Below, piece by piece: positions 37,601 through 49,400 of a stretch of DNA of 64,000 bases. Numbering within the stretch: the stretch's first letter is position 1; each line of letters starts with the position of its first letter. The stretch lies in the NCBI GenBank assembly GCA_022575985.1, contig JAKSXM010000272.1, positions 25,168,501 to 25,232,500 on the forward strand, given 5' to 3'. This DNA is from Anagrus nilaparvatae. Lineage: Eukaryota > Arthropoda > Insecta > Hymenoptera > Mymaridae. A program made the translations under genes and the position numbers. The notes under the pieces were generated by a model that saw only the letters and a program-made list of their open reading frames with translations, was not told where the DNA came from and ran no database searches.

Positions 37601-40437
37601 CCCGAAACAGACTTAAGAAACAAAATCGTAAAAGATTTAGTCCTCTTACCAAAAGTCTAATCAATAAATTGCGTCATCAAATTAAAACTGAAATTAAAAA
37701 ATTCAAATGTTCCTCATGGCAAGACACCGTAAAAAATCTTAAAATCAAGGATCTCATCCTGTACCAAATGATCAAAGTTCTCACTAGGTCTCCTCGCAAC
37801 ATCCCTCCGTTAAAAGACGAGAATGGTGAACTAAAGTTCTTTTCCCCGAAAGATAAAGCAAATCGCCTTGGTTCCTATCTAGCTGAAACCATGACCCCCC
37901 ACTCAGAATCCTCAGATCTCGTATTTATTGAGGAAACAGACAGGCTTGTAGATGACTTTCTTAAGAAGCCCTGCCAGTCTGAACTAGATTTTATAACAGT
38001 TGATCAACTTAGATATTACATTAAGCACACTAAAAATAACAAAGCCCCTGGAATGGACGGGATCTCCAACTTTGTGCTTAAAAACTTCCCTGATTTTTTA
38101 TTAGAATTTATTGTAGCAATTTTCAATGCATGTATTAGATTAAATTACTTCCCATCGGCTTGGAAAATAGCTGTTATAATGGTAATATTCAAAGGTAATG
38201 GCAAGGATCCCAGACTACCCAGCAGTTATAGACCCATAAGTCTTCTCTGCACTATGAGCAAAGCTCTTGAGGCTATGTTCATGGAGTGCCTACAAGTTTT
38301 CATAGATGAAAACAACCTGATATGTGAAGAACAATTCGGCTTCAGGCACGAACACTCGACTCAACAGCAAATTTTAAGAGTCACGGAATATATTTCCCGC
38401 GAATTCAAGAAAAGCAGTAAGAAAAATAAGCAATATATAGGAGCCGTGCTGTTAGACGTTGCCAAAACTTTTGACAGCGTCTGGCATAATGGCCTCCTAC
38501 GTAAACTCATTGAATTAAATGCCCCAGATTGTTATATTCATTTTCTTAACTCTTACTTAAAAAATCGCAAGTTTGTAGTTCAAATCGAAAATACAATTTC
38601 TGATGAATTTGCAATTGAGTCGGGGGTTCCTCAGGAAAGCCTGATTGGTGCTAAAGTCTTTAACTTATATATTGATGATATGCCAAGACAAGAAGGCGTT
38701 GAAACTGCGGTTTACGCAGATTATAGGATTTGTTATATCTCGTCAAAAGACAATAACAAAAATGTGCGCGAATTAAATAAACAATTAGATTTAACGCACG
38801 AATGGTGCAAAAAGAGGAGAATTAAGATTAATGCCGATAAATTGGAAGCAATTACCTTTTCACAAGGTATAAAAAACCTAAAGGTAGACCCCCCTAAATA
38901 TAATAATGTCGAGATTAACTGGAAGCCTAATGTAATATATCTAGGAGTAACTCTAGATCGCCAATTAAATTTTACCCAACACATTACGAATGTAAGAAAT
39001 AAAACTTACGGTGTAATAAGTAAACTCAACCCTCTCTTAAAAAATCATTCAGCCCTTGGCCTTCAAAATGGACTGCTCATTTATAAAATGCTCATTAGAC
39101 CCGTCTTTACGTATGCTCCAGCAATATGGGGTAATGCATCAAAAGACAATTTAAACAAACTCCAAGTTATTCAAAATAATGTTCTCCGACTAATAACTAA
39201 TGCCCCAAGATATACCAGACTAAGTACCGTTCATAAAGACCTCAAACTCGAAACAGCCCATGAATTTACAACCAAACTAACCAAGAACTTTTATTTAAAA
39301 TGTAAAGATTCTGGCTACAAATCCATTAAAGAGATAGGAAATTATGATTAAAATCATACCAATAAATATAAAATGCCTATTGATTTTATATTAGATCAAA
39401 TTAATTTACATATTTTGTTTCAGATATAAACAAAGACCAATTATAAACTTCTAATTCAACTATGCTTGCTTGGTCTATTGATCCAGCTATACAACGTTTG
39501 AACAACTATAACAAATTTTCTTCTTTTACAGGTTTTTCTTTCAGGTTCAAAAATAAAAATAAATAAATAATATATATTTTCTTCTCCCTTCCCGCATTAT
39601 TCGCATTTCAAAAGCCAAGCAGAAATTAAAATTCTCATTAAATTTGCACAGGTTTTTCCCCGCGTGGGATTTTTGCCTGTTATTCATGTTAAATTATTTC
39701 CAGTCCTGTACTTCTATATTTCATGATAGAGTGTTAACGCAAATTTTTGTGACGCACTTAAAACTTCTAATTCAAGATTACTTCGTTTTACTACGGAAGG
39801 GAACAATGCAACTGCTATCGCAGGTGTTCGCGGCGCTCCACCCGGTGGTTGCGAGGAGGTGCTCTTTTCCTTAAAAAAAAAAAAAAAAACCGGAGCAACA
39901 TTCGCTGTTCTGAGTTCAGCCTCGACGCTGCGAATTTGACGCCTTTGCTGTTTTGACTGCGCTTGGTATACTTGGTGTTGGTGTGAATCTTGGACGCTTT
40001 GCTTGCTGTTTGACTGCTCTTGGTGAAATTGGTGCGGAGATCTTGGACTTCCTTTTCCAGTATTGGAATAGCTCGTAAGCTATTATTGGTATCTCGCTTG
40101 GTGCAATTTCCGAGCTCGTAGGCTCAAAGAGGTGGTCTTATAGTTCCTGGCCAGGAGACATCGCCTGAGCACGAGTTGCTCGACTTTGGAATTTGACTGT
40201 GAGTTTTTACTTTTAATTTTGTGTAATTGCGAATGAGAGTTTGTTTTCCATTTTGCGTGGCTGGTCATTATGTGTTTGTGCATTTATTATTTTTTTAGCG
40301 CGTGGCTGGGGTCACGCATCGATTATTATTTTACAGAAAAATCCAAACCGCCCTTTTTAGGGCCACCTCATACATATAAGACAAAGAACAAAAATTCAAA
40401 AGGCTTCTGTAAATCTAACAATATACATTTAGTTAAG

Positions 40438-40468
<31 letters not shown>

Positions 40469-43400
40469 ATTCACAATTTTATGATAGGAATCCATTTGAA
40501 ATATTATGAAATAAATTTAAAATCATCAGCCATCAAAATCATAAAAAGTATATGTATGTATTCCATTTTTAATAATTTAACTTACCACATATCCACATAA
40601 ACTAATTAAAATCAGGCCTATAACCATTACAATTCCAAGTGGCGTTTGAAAAATGCCATTTATTTGTTCCACATATCTGAAAAAAAATTTGCTTAAATAT
40701 AAGTATGAAAAATAATAATTTTCAAGCATTAAGCGCCCAAAGGTCGCGTGTTGAATATAGGGAATCATGGCGATTTTTTTCGCCATTAGTTCTAAGAAAC
40801 CAGAGATCGAAGGTGGTAGGCTTATTTGAAAGCTAAAATTTGATTTTTCTAAAATTAAAAAAAATAAATAAATTAATATTGCTTAAACTATTATTTTGGT
40901 TATGAATGTTTACTTTTGGTTACAAAAAAAAATAAAAAACAATTAATTATTAATAAAATCATACAAATGCCGAAAATATTTTGTAAATAAAAATAATTCA
41001 AGCTAATAAATCAGGAAATAAATTTAACTACTCAATTGTACGGATTCTTAGCTTTAAAATAAGCCCAGCTATTAGAGCTTTAGATGCCTGGTTTCTTAAA
41101 ACTAATGGCGTAAAAAAATTATTATGATTCCTTGTATTCAACACGTGACCTTTGGTCACTTAATAGGCAAATTTTTTGTAAATTAGTTTTTGTAATTAGA
41201 TATTTTCTCATATCTTATTATTTCTCAAAATGATATTATGCATAATTAAATAAATAGTTTTTAATTATTTCACTAACATTCATAGCTGAAGAGAATATTT
41301 ACCGTATAATCTTTTGATGCAGCCTAATACATTTTTTAAGTTTTTTATATTTACTTTTTTCTGTTCGTGTAATCGTCAATGAATCCTTTATTTGATATCT
41401 GTAAGAAATAAATCAGATTATTGTATGTACCTTTTTCGCTCTAAATTATTTATAAAGATTTGAAAAAAATTTTATTATTTAAAATTATTAGTAATAAAAA
41501 AAGTAAAAAAATAAAAATTACTTTAAGAACAGTGTAAATAATAATATCTATCAATAATGATTATAATGACATAAAAAATTCAAAAAATATATTACACTGA
41601 GAAAATTATATAATTGTTATAATGACATAGACCTGTGTCGAGGTAACGAGGCAACCTCGTTCTCGGTGTACGAGGCGAGGCGAGATCAAAATGTGAAATT
41701 CTCGCTTAAACGAGGTTACACCGAGAGTAAAATTTCCAAAATCTCGCATCGCCTCACCTCGTTAAACCTCGTCATTTTTTTTAGACCCAATTTTTACCAA
41801 TATTAGATTACCATATCCCTTGGAACAGCACTTAGAAATGTAAGAGTTTTTAGGGAGTTAAAATTAAGATATTAAGTATATATATTATACTAGCTGCCTC
41901 CGGCTCGCTTTGCTCGCCCGGCAGCCACCAAGGGGTCTGCGCCCCCCTGGAACCCTGCGACTTGATTTCCAAAAATTTGTTGTTTTGGGTTACTTAATAT
42001 TTTGTAAAATAACCTTTTAAGTATTATTTTAAATTTACTGAACCATAAACATTACGGTCATATGAACCTAGACGGATAATTAGTGATCAGCAATACAAAG
42101 CTTTGCTACCCTTCCATAGAATCCACAAGCAAATGTTGTTTCCCTCGACTACCCATTCTAAGGTTCTATCTGATAATAGCTGTTCAAGCTTCTTGTAGTT
42201 ACTTTATTCAGTTACTACATTAGTGGCTTTTAAAATTTGATTAAAATTTTATCCTTGGAAATCCAGTTATTTCAACATAAAAAATATTTGTCGTTATCAA
42301 TCAAAACGAAACCTAGCCTATATCTTTTGCCGTAAATCCCGCGTCCCTAACTTTTATCGCGTTCTAGTTTACCCATTTCGGACAAACAAACAAACATACA
42401 AAATTAAAGATTTATATATATATAGGATAGGATATAGGATAGGATAGGATAGGATAGGATTATCGGTTATAAGTCATTATGTGACAATGCGTTAATTCCG
42501 GCTTCACGATATTTAATAGCAGGCAAGTGATGCCACAAGAAAAGCATTTAAAACTTTCAATTATTAATTAAGATATAATTAAATTGTTGTATTATTAATA
42601 ATTTATAAAGCCTATTTTTTTAATATTTCGGTTTTTAAGCTACACTGTAAAAAGTAACTTTCTTAGATTCACAAAAAAAATAGAATATTTTCGAAAAGTT
42701 AGTAATTTTTCGAAAAAAATCGTAAATTTACTAAATTTAGTATATTAACTAAAAATTTGAGTATCTCCGATTTTTTTTTTAAACTCACGAGAAAAATTGA
42801 TAATTTACAATTTTTTTTCGAAAATTAACAAAAAATATTTGTTAATTTACAAATTTTTTCGTAAATTCACAAGAAAAAATCGAGAATTTAGTAAATTTAC
42901 GATTATTTTCGAAAATTTACTAATTTTTCGAAAATTTTCTATTTTTTTTGTGAATATAAGAAAGTTACTTTTTACAGTGTACGTGACAATTTATGAACAC
43001 CAATTTCTTTTACTACCAACTTAATTTAAAAAATTTTTTTGGATTATGAAAATAAGGGTGATTAAGATTTGGTCTTAAATTCTGTTATAGTCTGTAACTT
43101 TTTTCCCTGTAAGTATTCAAAAACTGAACGGGGAAAAGAACTAAAGAAGGAAAGTGTTAAATGCTTTTTCTCTGTGCTCTATTATTTTTTTATTCTTATG
43201 TTTGAAAAAAAATTTTCATAAAGGATTATATTTATAAATGTTTTAAAAATAATGAATTTTCACCTTCATTATAAATGTGCTTTCATTATAAATGTGCTTT
43301 AAATGTGTACAATATATTTTTAATAGGCATAACAATAAATTTTATAATTTTTTAATGCCTTGTAATATTAAACATATAATTCTCTTTATGTCAATTATTT

Positions 43401-46400
43401 ATAACAATCATTGGGCAAAAAATGTTATATTATCTTATTTCCACTAATTTTACTATGGTATGCAAGTTTCAACAATAATTATTATAATAAATAACAATAA
43501 ACGTAAAAAAGCTTAATTTAAAAAATTTTTTCTTAAAAAAAACTCGAAAAAAAACGAAAAAATAGGTGTGAATCATTTGACTAGCAGTTTAGATTTGTCT
43601 AACAGTTGATTTTAACATGGAACATGTTCATTGGATGGGGTATTTGAAAAAGTTTGACTCGGCAGAGGGGTGAAAAACTGACGTTTTTAGGGGGGGGGGT
43701 GAAATGGATTAAAATATTTTCGATTTAGGGACTTAGAATAATTTGAAGTGGGAGTCAGGTCCTGATCAGGCCCTGATAAGAAAAGGAACTTAGAATACTT
43801 TAGGTTTATGGACTTGGAGTAATTTATATTTCGGGTTCTATTTTAATTTCGGCTTTTGGATTTATTACTGTTATGAGTGAACATGTTCCATGATCGTTGG
43901 TTGTGTGAACACACAAACCAGTTATAAATTTTTTTGTTACTGGAAATAGTGATGAAAAATACTGGACCATTAGAATTCGTTGATATTTTAGTTCAAATTT
44001 GCGCACGTTCAAGCGAGTTGTGACTAAAAGATCCTTAATTCTTTAATTTCTCTCAATTTCTTTTTTTAAATTATATTAAAGATTTAAAGATTTTTTAATT
44101 TCAATTTTTTTTTTTTTTGATTTCCATATCCTCTAATGCCTTACAATAAATGCCTAGAAAATTAAATTTTCTGCCCTGCGCAAATCTTGTGATTTAAAAT
44201 AAAATCATACAAATTTGGAGAGATAATTTAATAAATTGTTTAATTTTTATTTTTTCAAAAAGGTGTTTATTCTAGAAATTTGGTAAAAAAACTATTTTAA
44301 TAATTACCTGAATATTTTTGTTAGACTTATAATATGTTGTGTAATATTCACTGTCAACATATCCAATGATATAATACTCAATCCTGAGAATACGTTTGCA
44401 AAACAACATATAAAGAATATTAAATAAAAGTATTTTTCTTCATCAATGAAAAATTCAACCAGCACAATTTGTGATTTTATTCTTGATTCATTTAAGGGCT
44501 TAATTCTATCCATTATTGGCGCATAAAATGGGATTGCATTCCATATTACTAAAGCTCCAAGAATCATAGCTAAAATATTAAATTACATTGTAGTTAAAAT
44601 AGCCAAGAATGTTAATAAACAATTATTTAATGAGTAAGTAAAGAATAGTATATTTACAAATCATTTCCAAAAAAGTAAAGATTGTTACGCCCAAATCGAG
44701 CGTAAATAAACTGCAATTTGGAGCATTTATTATTTATGTACAAGGGCTGTAAAAAATTTTTCTGCGTCAGTCATGAGAAAACGAGTCTTTTTCGGCCGCA
44801 CAGCGACCGGTAAATACATGCTTTCTGGCTGGTGACCAGAAAATATGTTTGCGATCCCAATTTACATAAAAATTTATTTTGTTAAAACAAAAAATAAAAA
44901 AAAATACTAGTATATTAAGTATCAAGGGCGCACAAATTTCGGTACTAGCAAGATCACTAACACGAGTGTTCGACGAAGCTTAGCACGATTAATATGTGTT
45001 CACGCTAATGTCAAAAATTTTTTGCCCATGGTGCTTACAATATTTTACATATCTAGGGCAAAAAAGTCTATTTTCTACCCTAGGGAGACGGCATTTTTGC
45101 CCGTTATATGTAAAACTATGTTTTAAATAAAAAAAAAAAATGGGGTTTAACTTTTGCATGCTGTCTGCACTCGCTTCTTACGCTCGCTCGTGATACAACT
45201 GCATGCCAAATCAGAACCAATAATTTGCCCCTTACTTAAAAAATAGCTACTTTGTCTACCTGAGCGGAGTATAAAAAAATCCGTGCCAAGTTTTACACTG
45301 AATTTTTACGCCCGGAAAGACAAGGAAACCTTTTACAAAAGTTTTGTTTATTGAAATTTACCCTTTTTTAGCAATTAAATATTTAAATTGATCTTATAGG
45401 TACACTGTAAAAAGTAATTTTTCTAAAAATTAGTGAATTTTCAAAAAATTTTGTAAATATTTGATAAAAATCGTAAATTTACTAAATTTAGTATATTATC
45501 GAAAAATTCGAGAATTCTCGATTTTTTTTTGTGATTTTATGAAAAAAGTTATAAATTCACAACTATTTTTCGGAAATTTACAACTATTTTTTGTAAATTT
45601 TCGAAAAAAAATTGTAAATTATCAATTTTTCTTACGAATTCACAAAAAAAAATCGAGAATACTCGAATTTTTTGTTAATATACACTGTATAAAACAACGG
45701 TGATTTTACGACAAAATTGGTACAAAAATTTAGTAAATTTTCGAAAAAATTTGAAATTTTTTGGCAAAAATCAGAAATTTACTAATATTTATAAATTTGC
45801 GAAAAAATAGTAAATTAACGATTTATTTTTTCGTAAATTTTCGAAAAAATCGTAAATTTACAACTATATCGTAATTTTACGATTTTTGTAGAAAAATTGC
45901 AAATTTTAATCGAAATTTTGCGACAAACAGTTGTCAAATTACAAGCCATATTTTTTGTACCTAAAAACGCATAGCAAAGCATTTAGAGTCATAAAATAAT
46001 GTTTTTTTATTTTACACCATGAGAAAAGATGAATACTTTTTTTTTTCGCTACATTTTTGTTAGCAAATAGGTATATAATTATTAATATTTTAGGAATAAA
46101 AAATGTTTTTAATTATGTAAAAAAGGGTAATCTGGACAAACAAGTTATTATAAGCAAAAACCGGACGAGTCAATTATAATTTAAATGAGACATTTATTCT
46201 TAAAAAAAAAAATTAAATTTTGATAATAATTTTCAGTATATATACTTACCAGATTTTTTTTTTTTTTTTTTTTTTAAGGGAAATATGTGAATCTTGCATC
46301 AGCCATGGAGTGTTTGCGGGCCTTAAAGACCCGCAAATTTCCATGACCGCCCAGTTGTAAAAAGTGTACAACTGGGAGACCACCGGCGAACGCGGTCGCC

Positions 46401-49400
46401 GGCTACGCCCCAGATTCTTACTGGATAAACACACTTAAAACCCCCCGCGCTTGTTTGTCCCAAACCGGAACTCCCTTTTCAGGTATAACTTTAGTTTGGG
46501 ACGCGCAGCCTAGGCAGTTGGCCGCTGCCTTCCCCCCTGCCTAGGGGCAGGAGAGCTCTCCACGATAGAAAGCCCTCCTCCTTCTTCTCCAACAAGGTGA
46601 TCCTTACGTACTCTGCTACAGTGTTCCAGTTTTCTAAACTAATGTATAATGTTACATTATATTTGTGTAAATAAAAAACACAACTATCGTATTTTTTTAA
46701 ATTAGTTAAATATAATATAGTATTTATTGTTTGCTAATTTAATTTTTTTTTTAAAGTAAAAATGTCCCAATAATTGACTTATACTGTTTTACTTATAATA
46801 ATTTTTTCATCCAGATTACCCTGTTTTACGTAATTAAAAACATTTTTTATTCCTAAAATATTAATAATTACTTATTTGCTAACAGAAACGTAGCGAAAAA
46901 AAAAGTATTCATCTTTTCTCCTGGTGTAAAATAAAAAAACATTATTTTATGACTCTAAATGGTTTGCTATGCGTTTTTAGGTACAAAAAATATGGTTGTA
47001 ATTTCACAACTGTTTGTCGCAAATTTTCGATTAAAATTTACGAAAAAATAAATTGTTAATTTACTGTTTTTTCGCAAATTTACAAATATTAGTAAATTTC
47101 CGATTTTTGTCGAAAAATTGAAAATTTTTTCGAAAATTTACTATTTTCGTAAATTTACCAATTTTGTCGTAAAATTACCGGAGTTGTACTTTTACAGTGT
47201 ACTAAAAGTATATATACGGTTTTTTTCTCCAATATTTACAAATTTTTTTGAAAATTTACTAATTTTTCGAAAATGTTTTAAATTTTTTGTTTTTTTAAGA
47301 AAGTTACTTTTTACAGTGTATATACTTGAAGATACAAAAGAAGGTTCTAAAATGTTTCATTTTATTTATGATTTAACTTTCCATTTCTTTTTAAGAATTT
47401 CATGCGCAAAAAGCTTTAAGTGCAAGCTAGCGTGCACGTTAAAAATAATTCTTAATTTTTTATATTTTATTTTAATATAAGCGTTGTTATTATCCTAATA
47501 GATCTAAGAGGTTCCAAAGAAAATTATTCAGGAATCGAACGAGACAAATAGAATCTTAAAAGAGGTTCAAATAGCGAAAAGAAATTAGAGTTTATCAGTG
47601 ATGTAAAAAAAAGGGTCGAATTTTGTTTGTTTTGTTATTATGCAGGGAGGTGACTTAAATAATTCAATTTTTTTAAGTTTCTTGTATCAGTATCGTAAAA
47701 AAAATGGATAATTTCAAAATTGAGTGTTCAATAGAACTATGACGGTAGGAGTGCATTAAAAGTACAACCTAACTTCCAAAAATCGAGTTGCATAACTTTT
47801 TTTTACTATAATACTAAATTTGGGATAGATGATGAAAAACAGTGATTTTCATGAAAATCGGTAGAAACGAGTATTTTAATGAAGGGATCAAGTGATAAAA
47901 TTTTTAAGAAAAAGTTTAGAGACCATAATCGGCAATAATGCACCAATTTTGGAATTAGTGCTATAATAAAGAACTTACCAATGAATAAGTGGCCTAATAA
48001 TTTTGCAGAATTACCTTCATCTAACATAATTTTTAAATCAGTAGAATACTTGCGTTTTTGAAATTTTATCCAATCTCGATTAATATTATTCAATAAAGAT
48101 CGCACCTAAAATCATTTTATTTTTTAATAATCAAACTTCGTGTAAATATTTTTACATATCTAAAAGCCGTCTCCCTAGGGGAGAAAATAGGCTTTTTTGC
48201 CCATTATATGTAAAACTATATTTTAGAACACGGGAAAAAATATTGGGTTCGACTTTTGCATGCGTCTGCACTCGCTCGCTACGCTTGCTTGTGCATACAA
48301 CTGCATGCAAAGCCAAAACCAATATTTTATCCCTTATTTAATAAATAGCTATTACATATCTAGGGCAAAAAAGCCTTTATAATTAGAAATGGCTCAGACA
48401 TTAATTTCTTCGTTATTACGGTTAAAAAAGGCAGAGCAACTATTATTTACTTTGGTACGGTTAAAAACGGCAGGAACGTTAGAGACGGTTGCCGTGAAAA
48501 ACGGTTTGTTCGGATAGACACTGACCAATATAGTTACTGATATTGATAAAGTTTAATCATACTTTTTAATATCTTTAACTTATAAAAATGTTTGTCTAGG
48601 TATTTAGTACTATCATGAAAGTAAACTTCCATGAAAAATAAAAATTTCTAAGAATCCCACAAAAATTCCTAAGAGAATTTTATCTAACACGATAGTAAAT
48701 TAGCATTGTGATAGTATTGTACATATGGGCATAGGTATACAGGGTATATCCTAATTTTAGTTTTTTTAAATGAATATACCAAAATTTAAAGTTTTCTAAC
48801 AATATTTCTACCCTTGATTGGTCATTAAAAAGCTAATATTTTTCAGTAACCAAAAAACTAAGAGAGAAAGGATTTCATAACTCGAACTTTTTATTTTTTT
48901 TTTTCAAGTATCTAACAGTAAATTATTTAAAATAATAATTAAAAAAATTAAATCTATCTTAATTTTTCTGATGTATAAACCATATATCATATTCTTTTAT
49001 GTTCTGTCTATTTTTAAGCTAGAAGGGAGATGTTTTTAGAATACTAAAAAATATTTCGCCTTACCTTATTCATTTTATGTTGGAAAGTCAAGTGTATAAC
49101 GAGTGCAAACATATAAAATAGCATCGTTGCAAAACATTCACTAGAAATATCTGAATCATCTGTATTGTATATCTTCAATGCCTGTATTTAAATACAAAAT
49201 AAATTTATATTTATTCCCAAATTTTGGATTTTTAATTTTTTTTTAATAAATTTTTTAATTAAATCAAAAATAAATAAAATTTGAAAGAAATTTTCGGAAA
49301 AAAACACTTTATTAATTAACTATGTTTGAGCTTAAGTTTCGATGACTATTGCGGTCATTCTTTTCAAAACTTCTGTAATTTATGTCGAGAAAAATCAATA

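Larger units (their letters stand above)
45403..47318. mobile_element. CACTG-ended MITE split by a nested foldback
   Basis: The outer ends CACTGTAAAAAGTAATTTTTC and AAGTTACTTTTTACAGTG are flanked by TA. The element's own sequence is about 45403-45682 and 47200-47318, the usual few hundred bases of this family. The remainder is a nested element inserted at a TA within it. It lies in intron 3 of receptor B. Confidence 0.83.

Noticed and set aside
39644..39874. Plus-strand open frame of 76 codons in the GC-richer block
   Set aside because: No family, no start context, not conserved in unit A, and directly followed by an A run. It is more likely part of a retroposed segment.
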